Assembly (NCBI GenBank): GCA_029865675.1
Contig: JARXAU010000054.1
Coordinates: forward strand, 1-6,366
DNA length: 6,366 bases
Direction of reading: 5' to 3'
Source of the DNA: Rhodoferax sp.
GTDB lineage: Bacteria; Pseudomonadota; Gammaproteobacteria; Burkholderiales; Burkholderiaceae_C
Made by a program: the position numbers and the translations under genes
Part shown: piece after piece, positions 1-6,249 of the stretch
Layout of the letters: the number at the start of each line of letters is the position of its first letter
Position numbering within the stretch: position 1 is the first letter of the stretch
The notes under the pieces: model-generated
What the model saw: the letters and a program-made list of their open reading frames with translations, nothing else
Databases searched by the model: none
Told to the model about the DNA's origin: nothing

Positions 1-555
1 TATGTGGGCGTGAGCAGCTATTCGGCGCTCAAGACGCGCGAGGCCCACGCCATTCTCAAAAGCATGGGCGTGCAGGCGCTGATTCACCAGCCGTCCTACA
101 GCCTGATGAATCGCTGGATTGAAGAAGACTTGCTCGACGCCCTGTCAGACACCGGCATGGGCTGCATTGCCTTTAGCGCGCTGGCCCAGGGCCTGCTGAC
201 TAGTAAGTACCTGCACGGCGTGCCTGCGGACGCCCGCATCAACCGCCCTGGCGGCGGCTCTTTCACGCCCGAACACCTGAGCGCGCACAACCTGCGCCAC
301 GTGGCGGCGCTCAACGACATCGCCCAGGCGCGCGGTCAAACGCTGGCGCAAATGGCGGTGGCCTGGGTGCTGCGCGATGCGCGGGTGACGTCGGCACTCA
401 TTGGTGCCAGCCAGCCTGCGCAGATCGTCGATCTGACGGGGGCCATGAAGAACTTGGCGTTCACGGACGCGGAGTTGGCCGCCATTGACCAACACGCGGT
501 GGACGGCGGCATCAACCTGTGGCAGCGCCCCAGTACCGACCAGCGCCCGGCATGA
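1..555 (+). CDS. gpr: L-glyceraldehyde-3-phosphate reductase-type aldo/keto reductase, 3' part
   Basis: This is the C-terminal 184 residues of an NADPH-dependent aldo/keto reductase; the reading frame is open through the left edge, so the true start lies outside. It resembles E. coli YghZ/Gpr (about 346 residues, recalled, not searched), which reduces L-glyceraldehyde 3-phosphate and other aldehydes in the cytoplasm. Shared stretches are YVGVSSYS at the left edge, LIHQPSYSLMNRW, GCIAFSALAQGLLTSKYL (late barrel strand contacting the cofactor), the cofactor-site segment LIGASQPAQI, and the near-terminal DGGINLWQ, matching the NLWQ ending of YghZ. The catalytic Asp-Tyr-Lys-His residues of the N-terminal half are outside the window. 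The stop codon overlaps the start of the DMT exporter gene (ATGA), suggesting coupled translation. Family assignment is firm; the physiological substrate is not shown by the sequence. Confidence 0.93.
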   Translation, partial: YVGVSSYSALKTREAHAILKSMGVQALIHQPSYSLMNRWIEEDLLDALSDTGMGCIAFSALAQGLLTSKYLHGVPADARINRPGGGSFTPEHLSAHNLRHVAALNDIAQARGQTLAQMAVAWVLRDARVTSALIGASQPAQIVDLTGAMKNLAFTDAELAAIDQHAVDGGINLWQRPSTDQRPA

Positions 556-1496
556 GCGCTTTGGCTTCCGCGCGAACCGGTTCCCACGCCAAGGCGCAGG
601 CGCGTACCGCCGCCTTGCTGGCGCTGGGCGCGATTTGCCTGTGGGGCACGCTGGCACCCTTGGGCGTGGCACTGCGCCAGGTGCCGCCCTTTTTGCTCAC
701 CGGTCTGGGCTTGCTGACGGGCAGCGCCATTGGTTTGGCGGTGAGCGCCTACCAGGTGTTGCGCAGCGCGCCTGCCAGCGATGCGCGCGCGCGTGCGCTG
801 AGCGGCTTGCGGCCCCCGGTGCGTACACTGGCGTTGGGCGTGTACGGTTTGTTTGGCTTTCATTTCCTGCTGTTCATTGCGCTGCGCTACGCGCCGCCGG
901 TGCAGGCCAACTTGGTCAATTACCTCTGGCCACTGGGCATGGTGGTGCTGGCGCCCCTGTTTTTTCCCGGTACGCGCCTGCGCGTGGTGCATGTAGTGGC
1001 GGCCTTGCTGGGTTTTGCCGGGGCGGCGCTGGCTATTCTGGGCGCAAGCAGTGGCGCTGCGGTGGCGGCTAGCGAGGGGTTTGCCTGGGGCTATCTGCCT
1101 GCGGCGGCATCGGCCTTTGTCTGGGCCAGTTACTCGCTGCTCACCCAGCGGGTGGCGCCTTTCCCGACGGCGGCTATTGGCGTGTTTGGCTTGGTGTCCG
1201 GCCTGTTGTCGCTGCTGTGCCACGCCATGTTGGAACCAGCGGCGGCGCTAGCCCCGACGCAGTGGCTGCTGATCGCCGCCTTGGGCGCAGGGCCGCTAGG
1301 CGGTGCGTTTTACCTGTGGGACGCAGCGCTCAAGCGCGGCGACGCGCGCCAGATTGGCCTGCTGTCGTTTTTGACACCACTGCTGTCCACTTTGGGGCTG
1401 CTGTGGCTGCGCGGGGAGTGGCCTAGCACCAGCATTGTGGCGGCGGCGGCGATGATTGTGGGCGCGGCGTGGCTGGGGTCGCGCGCGGCACCATGA
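552..1496 (+). CDS. EamA/DMT-family transporter (YddG-like inner-membrane exporter)
   Basis: A 314-residue hydrophobic protein with about ten predicted membrane helices in two EamA repeats (roughly residues 20-165 and 175-312), the normal size for the drug/metabolite transporter superfamily. Visible features are the first helix with LWGT (about 30-33), the segment QANLVNYLWPLG (about 118-129), SAFVWASYSLLTQR opening the second half (about 187-200), and FYLWDAALKRGD (about 253-264). The NYLWP and later W/Y signatures also occur in E. coli YddG, an aromatic amino acid exporter, so efflux of a metabolite or amino acid is plausible, but the substrate is not established. The ATG at 552 was chosen because it overlaps the stop of the preceding reductase gene (ATGA) and places helix 1 about 20 residues in. 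A GTG at 519 would add 11 residues lying inside the reductase gene. No strong Shine-Dalgarno sequence is seen, which fits translational coupling. Confidence 0.9.
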   Translation: MSALASARTGSHAKAQARTAALLALGAICLWGTLAPLGVALRQVPPFLLTGLGLLTGSAIGLAVSAYQVLRSAPASDARARALSGLRPPVRTLALGVYGLFGFHFLLFIALRYAPPVQANLVNYLWPLGMVVLAPLFFPGTRLRVVHVVAALLGFAGAALAILGASSGAAVAASEGFAWGYLPAAASAFVWASYSLLTQRVAPFPTAAIGVFGLVSGLLSLLCHAMLEPAAALAPTQWLLIAALGAGPLGGAFYLWDAALKRGDARQIGLLSFLTPLLSTLGLLWLRGEWPSTSIVAAAAMIVGAAWLGSRAAP

Positions 1497-1529
1497 TGGC
1501 GAGGGGTTGCGGCACCAGAGCAGCGACTT

Positions 1530-1574
1530 CCCTGGCCAGACACGTCCCTTAGACGCCGCTGGCCATGGCCAGGG
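1530..1574. repeat. 9-bp inverted repeat at convergent gene ends
   Basis: CCCTGGCCA at 1530-1538 is repeated in exact inverse as TGGCCAGGG at 1566-1574, with 27 bases between the arms. It straddles the ptsI stop codon (1549-1551) between two convergent genes, so it could stall polymerase or protect 3' ends of either transcript. There is no T-tract on either strand after the arms and the loop is long, so it is not a standard intrinsic terminator and may be chance in GC-rich DNA. Confidence 0.3.
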
Positions 1575-3327
1575 CCGGGTTTTCCGCCTCTAGCACGCGC
1601 TGCGCCCATGGTGCCAGGCGCGTCGTGTCGGCGCGCAAGACTTCTTGTTTGACGGCCAAAATTTGCGCCGGGTGCATGGAAAAGCTGCGCAAGCCCATGC
1701 CCAGCAGCAAGCGCGTCAAGCCCACGTCCCCGGCCATTTCGCCACACACGCTCACGCCCTTGCCCTGGCTGCGGCACTCGGCAATGGTGGCGGCCACCAG
1801 TTGCAGCACCGCCGGGTGCAACGGGTCGTACAGGTGCGCCACCGATTCGTCGGCCCGGTCAATGGCCAGGGTGTACTGGATCAGGTCGTTGGTGCCGATG
1901 GACAGAAAGTCGAAGTGCTTCAAAAAGAGCTTGAGCGTTAGCGCGGCGGCGGGTATTTCAATCATCGCGCCCAGCTGCACCGGGCCATAGGCCTGCCCAC
2001 GCTTGTCCAGCATGGCGCGTGCCTGGGCAATGTGCGCCAGGGTTTGGTGGATCTCGCTGGCGTGCGCCAGCATGGGCACCAGCAGGTTCACCTGACCAAA
2101 GGCAGCCGCACGCAATATCGCGCGCAACTGGGTGAGAAACATGGCCGGGTCTGCCAGACTCCACCGGATGGCGCGCAGACCCAATGCGGGGTTCAAGTGC
2201 GCCGCATCGTGAACGCCTTGGTCCAGCGGCTTGTCGGCTCCTACATCGACCGTACGTATGGTCACTGGCAAGCCCTGCATACCGTCGACCGCTCGCTTGT
2301 ACGCTTGGAATTGCTCCTCCTCGTTGGGCAAGTGGCCACGTCGGCCCATGAACAGAAACTCGCTACGGAACAGGCCGACCCCCAAGGCGCCAGCCTGCAA
2401 AGCGCCGCTTGCGTCTTCAGGCATTTCAATGTTGGCTAGGAGCTGTACTTTCTCACCGTCCAGGGTGACCGAAGGGGTGTGGAGCAGGCGTGATAAGCGC
2501 CCTCTCTCAAGCTCTCGCTGGCGCTTTTTGAAACCATATTCCGCCAAGATGATGGGTGACGGGTCCACAATCACCACCCCGGCGTCACCGTCAATGATGA
2601 CCCAGTCGTCTTGTCTCACCAGCTGGCTGCAGTTGCGCGCGCCGACGACCGCTGGAATATCCATGCTGCGCGCCACAATGGCCGTGTGCGAGGTTTTGCC
2701 GCCAACATCGGTCACAAAACCGGCAAAGACACTGTGCTTGAAATGCAACATGTCGGCCGGTGATAGGTCTTGGGCGACGAGCACCAAAGGCACATCGACA
2801 GTATCGCCCAGCAGCAGATCGGGTTGCGACGGACGGCGCACGTTGCGCTGCAGGGGGACGGTAATTGGAGAGGCGACGCCCCGCATAGCGCGCAGCACGC
2901 GCTCTACGATTTGCTCGAGGTCTGCCTTTCGTTCACGCAGGTAGGCGTCTTCCATTTCGTCAAACTGGCGCGAGATGACCTCAAGCTGCGCAGTGAGCGC
3001 CCATTCGGCGTTGTACAAGCGGTCAGCGACCCAGCCCTTGACGCCGCGAATGAGCTCGTCGTCTTGCAGAAGCATCAAATGCACATCCAATAGGGCCGAA
3101 AGCTCATGCGGGGCTTCTTTGGGCCCCATGTGGGAGATGCTTTCTTGAAGCCGGTATAGCTCTTCAATCACACTGTCGCGTGCTGCGCGAGCCCGCGCTA
3201 TCTCGGATTCCACCTCATGTGGCTGTATGAAGTAATGCGCCACGTCCATCGGGCTGGATGCGACCAATACCGCGCGGCCAATGGCCACGCCACGCGAAAC
3301 TGGTAATCCATGGATGGAGATAGTCAT
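1549..3327 (-). CDS. ptsI: Phosphoenolpyruvate-protein phosphotransferase, PTS enzyme I
   Basis: Cytoplasmic enzyme I of the phosphotransferase system: it autophosphorylates on a histidine from PEP and passes the phosphate to HPr. Counting from the ATG at 3327 the protein has 592 residues, slightly longer than E. coli EI (575). The N-terminal HPr-binding/phosphohistidine part is residues 1 to about 255, with the active-site motif GGKTSHTAIVAR and His214 (E. coli His189). The PEP-binding barrel follows: GLFRSEFLF with Arg321, RTVDVGADKP with Arg358, MIEIPAA with Glu457, SIGTNDLIQYTLA with Asn480/Asp481, and VCGEMAGD with the acid/base Cys528 (E. coli Cys502). All key residues are present. The ATG was preferred because the protein then opens MTISIHGLPVSRGVAIG, close to the usual family start. 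A TTG at 3339 in the same frame has an AAGG just upstream and would add four residues. It is the last gene of the apparent operon, after ptsH. Confidence 0.96.
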   Translation of the reverse strand: MTISIHGLPVSRGVAIGRAVLVASSPMDVAHYFIQPHEVESEIARARAARDSVIEELYRLQESISHMGPKEAPHELSALLDVHLMLLQDDELIRGVKGWVADRLYNAEWALTAQLEVISRQFDEMEDAYLRERKADLEQIVERVLRAMRGVASPITVPLQRNVRRPSQPDLLLGDTVDVPLVLVAQDLSPADMLHFKHSVFAGFVTDVGGKTSHTAIVARSMDIPAVVGARNCSQLVRQDDWVIIDGDAGVVIVDPSPIILAEYGFKKRQRELERGRLSRLLHTPSVTLDGEKVQLLANIEMPEDASGALQAGALGVGLFRSEFLFMGRRGHLPNEEEQFQAYKRAVDGMQGLPVTIRTVDVGADKPLDQGVHDAAHLNPALGLRAIRWSLADPAMFLTQLRAILRAAAFGQVNLLVPMLAHASEIHQTLAHIAQARAMLDKRGQAYGPVQLGAMIEIPAAALTLKLFLKHFDFLSIGTNDLIQYTLAIDRADESVAHLYDPLHPAVLQLVAATIAECRSQGKGVSVCGEMAGDVGLTRLLLGMGLRSFSMHPAQILAVKQEVLRADTTRLAPWAQRVLEAENPALAMASGV

Positions 3328-3345
3328 TGGTGAGTTCAATAAGCC

Positions 3346-3615
3346 TTATTCGCCTTCGCCGAAGCGATCCGCGATCAGCGCCAACAGCGCGTCCATCGCC
3401 TCTTGGGATCGCTCACCTTCGGTCTCCAGAGAGACTGCCGAGCCGATTCCAGCAGCGAGCATCATGACGCCCATGATGCTTTTGGCGTTCACCCGCCGCT
3501 CTCCCTTGGTGACCCACACGTCACAAGGAAAACTACCGGCAAGCTTGGTAAGTTTCGCAGAGGCCCGCGCATGCAGGCCCAGTTTATTGATGATGATTGT
3601 GTTGGATTGGATCAT
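3346..3615 (-). CDS. ptsH: HPr phosphocarrier protein
   Basis: An 89-residue cytoplasmic phosphocarrier that accepts phosphate from enzyme I and donates it to EIIA. The phosphorylation site KLGLHARAS contains His15 in the classical position. The second regulatory site is also present: NAKSIMGVMML with Ser46, the residue phosphorylated by HPr kinase/phosphorylase (HprK) in bacteria that have it. Length and both sites match canonical HPr. The start ATG at 3615 lies within the last codons of the EIIA gene (32-base overlap) and the stop is 18 bases before the preferred ptsI ATG. No good Shine-Dalgarno sequence precedes the ATG, so translation may depend on ribosomes finishing EIIA. Its place between EIIA and EI supports a single phosphorelay EI to HPr to EIIA. 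Confidence 0.96.
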   Translation of the reverse strand: MIQSNTIIINKLGLHARASAKLTKLAGSFPCDVWVTKGERRVNAKSIMGVMMLAAGIGSAVSLETEGERSQEAMDALLALIADRFGEGE

Positions 3616-4030
3616 GGGAGTTTTTCGTTTGATTCAGTGGCGCCGACACTGCAACTTGCATGATGCATTGGTTACCTCCCGCCAGTGCGCGCGCAACAAG
3701 GGCTTCCAGGGGCTCGTGGCGGTAGTTCACCGTGCGCAACAGCATGGGCAAGTTCACGCCCGCCACCAACTTGGAGTGCACGCCATCAACCAGTTGCTGC
3801 GCCACGTTGCAAGGAGTGGCCCCAAACACATCGGTCAATATCAGCACAGAAGGTGCGTCCAGTTGTGTGACCATGATGCGGGCCATCGCCAGCGTGTTTT
3901 CCGGCGGCTCATTGGCCTGCACGTCAAGCGCGCTCAAGCTGCGCTCCACTTCAGGAAACACGTGCAAGACGCAAGCGCGCAGTGCGCTGGCCAATGGTGC
4001 ATGGGCGATGATTAAGATGGCAATAGACAT
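3584..4030 (-). CDS. PTS EIIA component, mannose family (stand-alone)
   Basis: A 148-residue cytoplasmic EIIA domain of the mannose/fructose/sorbose family, the size of a single domain rather than the IIAB fusion of E. coli ManX. It starts MSIAILIIAHAPLA, placing His10, the residue phosphorylated by HPr, exactly as in E. coli ManX. Asp67 in LILTDVFGATPCNVA matches the conserved Asp67 next to that histidine. GVNLPMLLR is another family stretch. The tail after about residue 130 is polar and ends IQHNHHQ; its codons overlap the start of ptsH by 32 bases. The gene begins 27 bases after the MFS stop with no clear ribosome site. No EIIB, EIIC or EIID gene is in the window, so a regulatory role for its phosphorylation state is inferred; similar orphan EIIA-HPr-EI clusters are known in betaproteobacteria. 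The target is unknown. Confidence 0.94.
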   Translation of the reverse strand: MSIAILIIAHAPLASALRACVLHVFPEVERSLSALDVQANEPPENTLAMARIMVTQLDAPSVLILTDVFGATPCNVAQQLVDGVHSKLVAGVNLPMLLRTVNYRHEPLEALVARALAGGNQCIMQVAVSAPLNQTKNSHDPIQHNHHQ

Positions 4031-4057
4031 TTGGGCAGCAGCAAGCGAAGCCTTGGA

Positions 4058-5362
4058 TTATGGCGTTTTCGCCCGTAGCAAGTGCACGTAGCTGGCCAAC
4101 ACGCCAAGGGCGTAGACGCCAATGGCACCTTGGTAAGCGACAGCGGTGGCCCAACCCAGGGCGTGCAGTCCATCAATGAGCAAGCCCACACCCCACTGCA
4201 CCACAAAAACACCGCTGAAGATGAGTAAGTTGAATGACGACAATGCGCGGCCTGCCAAGGCCGCCGGAAACGCCATACCAACCGCTGGCTGGGCCAAGCT
4301 GCCTACCGTACCGGTTACGCAAAACAGCGTCCACATCAGGCCTGAGTAGGTGCCGAGGTGGCCTCCAGCCCCGGCCATCAGCGCCAACAGTGCGATGTGC
4401 ACTGGTAAACCCCAAGCCATCAAGCGCTTCGCTTTCCATCCCTTGCGGGTCAGCCAGGGGTTAATCCAGCCCCACACCATAAATGCCAGGAGCATCGCAA
4501 CATTGAGCCAAAACATGGCGGAAGATGCCTTAGCGGCACTGTAGCCCGCGACGTGGACCAGCCAGGGCGCCGCCCAAAGGGTTTGAATCGCGACCATGCC
4601 ACCGTAGCCGACGAAACCGAACGAGGCGAGGCTGCGGAAGTAGGGGTCGCGCCACACCGCTGCGTAGCCGGTGCGCATATCGCCATTGAGCGAGGGGCTT
4701 GCCGGTATCGCGCTGGCACCAGCCACCAATTGGCCTGTGGCCGCAGCGTCAGGCTCAACGTCAAGGCCGGACGATTCTGTTTGGGTGGGCACCTGCCAAG
4801 CGATCAACGCCATCGACCCTGCCAAGAGCACACCCAACAAAAGGAATACGCTGCGCCAACCGACCAATGGCAACAGCCATTGCACCGGCAGCGTGGACGC
4901 CACCATTCCCAGCGCCCCGGTCATCAGCATCCAGGAGCTAGCCCGCATCTGCGCACCGGTCGAGTACCACCGCCGGTAACCGGTCAGCGGTGCCATAAGG
5001 CAAGCACTAAGCCCCACGCCACAAAGCAAGCGGGCCAGCAGCAGCTCTGCAAAGCCCGAGGCACTTGCGAAAGCAACACAGGCCAGCACAGCTACCGAAA
5101 GAAAGCCCAGGACCACACGCTTGGGACCCAGACGGTCCAGCCAGGCGCCCAGCGGCAGCTGGGTCAAGGCAAAGCCAAGGAAGTACGCGCCGGCCAACAA
5201 ACCCAATTCCCCAGCACTCAAAGCGAACTCCTGCACCAAGGTTGGCGCTAGCGTCGCCGTTACCGCCCGAATCAGAGTCGACAAAAAATAGGCAAAAGCA
5301 AAAGCCAGAAACAGCATGATGGCGCGGCTTCGGCCCAAAGACGGCAGCACTAAGGGGTTCAT
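4058..5362 (-). CDS. Major facilitator superfamily (MFS) transporter
   Basis: A 434-residue inner-membrane protein with about twelve predicted helices in two halves, typical MFS length. The loop between helices 2 and 3 carries a motif A variant, GAWLDRLGPKR (residues 72-82; consensus GxLxDRxGxKR). The N-terminal half runs to about residue 190. A polar, presumably cytoplasmic loop spans about 191-240 and the second half follows. RLLCGVGLSACLMAPLTGY (about 111-129) fits helix 4. The frame is open upstream to 5608, but that part reads as low-quality protein antisense to nothing and lies inside the preceding lipoprotein gene. The ATG at 5362 was chosen because it overlaps the lipoprotein stop (ATGA) and gives a normal N-terminus. 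Substrate and direction of transport cannot be read from the sequence. Being ahead of EIIA-HPr-EI in an apparent operon suggests, but does not prove, a link to the PTS relay. Confidence 0.92.
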   Translation of the reverse strand: MNPLVLPSLGRSRAIMLFLAFAFAYFLSTLIRAVTATLAPTLVQEFALSAGELGLLAGAYFLGFALTQLPLGAWLDRLGPKRVVLGFLSVAVLACVAFASASGFAELLLARLLCGVGLSACLMAPLTGYRRWYSTGAQMRASSWMLMTGALGMVASTLPVQWLLPLVGWRSVFLLLGVLLAGSMALIAWQVPTQTESSGLDVEPDAAATGQLVAGASAIPASPSLNGDMRTGYAAVWRDPYFRSLASFGFVGYGGMVAIQTLWAAPWLVHVAGYSAAKASSAMFWLNVAMLLAFMVWGWINPWLTRKGWKAKRLMAWGLPVHIALLALMAGAGGHLGTYSGLMWTLFCVTGTVGSLAQPAVGMAFPAALAGRALSSFNLLIFSGVFVVQWGVGLLIDGLHALGWATAVAYQGAIGVYALGVLASYVHLLRAKTP

Positions 5363-5925
5363 GGCGCGCGGATTCCCTCCAAAAATGGCTCCGAATGTTC
5401 TTGCGTCAAATGCTCCGCGTAAACCGCAAGGTGTACCAGATCGGTGCCTACCGCTACCCAAGCCAGGTTGGCCTGCAATGGCTGCCCATCGGTCCGCTGG
5501 CCGGTGGCAGTAACGACCGTCAAAGGCAAGCGCGTGGTTCCACCGATTTTGGACGGCTGCGCCGGATCTAGGCGGGCCCGCATTTGCTGCAAAGTGGCGC
5601 TTTGCCACTGCACCTGCATGCGCTCTGGCGCCATGCCCTGGGGCACGCGCACTCGGCTTACGGCGAACAGCGCACCGTCCGCCTCACAACCCACCATCTC
5701 CATCCTTACCGATTGAGTTCCCAGCAAGACTGTGCGCTCACCGCGGTCGGGCTTACAGGGCAGAGTGACGCTGAGCTCGCCGAGCGCTACGCTGCGCCAG
5801 TTGAGCGCGGGACTGCAGGCAGACGCGGCCAACAAGCCAGCGAGCCAAAAAGGCCGCAGCAATCGCGGCAAGGCTGCAGCAAGCTTGGCGAGAAGAGGCG
5901 GAAAGCACTTTGAGTTCTTGGACAT
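5359..5925 (-). CDS. Predicted small lipoprotein of unknown function
   Basis: A 188-residue protein with a long basic N-region (several Lys/Arg up to residue 24), a hydrophobic stretch FWLAGLLAASAC, and Cys37 followed by SPALNWRSV. This reads as a type II (lipoprotein) signal peptide, although the residue three before the cysteine is Ala rather than the preferred Leu, so the lipobox is imperfect; plain secretion or a membrane anchor are alternatives. The mature part has two further cysteines, Cys57 in LPCKPD and Cys80 in VGCEADG, which could form a disulfide in the periplasm. I recall similar LNWR...PCKP proteins as hypothetical proteins in Comamonadaceae; no function is known to me. The ATG at 5925 was chosen over a GTG at 5934 because AAGGTGG lies five bases before it. 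It is the first gene of the apparent operon and its stop overlaps the MFS start. Confidence 0.85.
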   Translation of the reverse strand: MSKNSKCFPPLLAKLAAALPRLLRPFWLAGLLAASACSPALNWRSVALGELSVTLPCKPDRGERTVLLGTQSVRMEMVGCEADGALFAVSRVRVPQGMAPERMQVQWQSATLQQMRARLDPAQPSKIGGTTRLPLTVVTATGQRTDGQPLQANLAWVAVGTDLVHLAVYAEHLTQEHSEPFLEGIRAP

Positions 5926-5930
5926 TACGA

Positions 5931-5937
5931 CCACCTT
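5931..5937 (-). promoter_or_regulatory. Ribosome binding site of the lipoprotein gene
   Basis: On the minus strand AAGGTGG stands five bases before the ATG at 5925, a strong match to the anti-Shine-Dalgarno sequence. It decides that start over the in-frame GTG at 5934, which would lie inside the site. It is the only strong Shine-Dalgarno sequence I find in the minus-strand cluster, consistent with translation entering at the first gene and passing on by coupling. Confidence 0.75.
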
Positions 5938-6170
5938 TCAGGGCGATGAACGAGTGCCCCCAACAACACTCCACCGGTGGGCGCTCTGTAAACCATGGTC
6001 GACCTTTTTGAAACTTACGCACCCGGGCGCGCATGTGATGTACTACTGTGCTGACGTATGCACGCCAAGCACCGGTCTGCGCGCGCTTACCGCATACCGA
6101 CGTTCCAAGCGAGCACGCAAGGCACGCATTTCACGCCTTCGCTGAAGCCTCGCCCAGGGGATCCCACCTA

Positions 6171-6199
6171 TTGTCGGCGCATCCGTACACGAATAAAAC
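6171..6199 (+). promoter_or_regulatory. Weak candidate sigma-70 promoter
   Basis: TTGTCG (6171-6176) and TAAAAC (6194-6199) are separated by 17 bases, each matching four of six consensus positions. The pair lies at the AT-rich dip and points toward the right edge, just ahead of the hairpin and direct repeats, so it could drive a divergent gene outside the window. Matches this weak arise by chance; no downstream gene is visible to support it. Confidence 0.15.
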
Positions 6200-6203
6200 T
6201 TTC

Positions 6204-6249
6204 AACGGCTTCGTAATTGAAATCGGGAGTCCCTCAATTGGAACGGCTT
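6204..6249. repeat. Imperfect hairpin flanked by 8-base direct repeats
   Basis: AACGGCTT occurs at 6204-6211 and again at 6242-6249, 38 bases apart in the same orientation. Between the copies lies an inverted repeat: AATTGA (6215-6220) pairs with TCAATT (6234-6239), and inside it GGG (6225-6227) can pair with CCC (6231-6233), leaving a four-base bulge on the left arm. It sits in the AT-rich dip of the intergenic region. It could be a protein-binding site or an RNA leader structure. It has no T-tract on its plus-strand side immediately after the stem, although TTTTT follows at 6248-6252. Confidence 0.4.

Noticed and set aside
336..1223. Long minus-strand open frame (295 codons) opposite the reductase and DMT genes
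   Set aside because: The translation is rich in Arg, Gln and His with no recognisable motif, and the opposite strand encodes two clear protein families; this is a GC-rich antisense shadow.
2231..2944. Plus-strand open frame (237 codons) inside ptsI
   Set aside because: Ser/Arg/Pro-rich low-quality protein opposite the intact catalytic sequence of enzyme I; shadow frame.
5363..5608. Upstream extension of the MFS frame by 82 codons
   Set aside because: It lies inside the lipoprotein gene, reads as Arg/Gly-rich non-homologous sequence, and the ATG at 5362 with ATGA overlap gives a normal MFS N-terminus.
6085..6115. Sigma-54-like TGGAAC...GC arrangement on the minus strand upstream of the operon
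   Set aside because: The spacing between the GG and GC elements is off by one base and the -12 element does not match the consensus.
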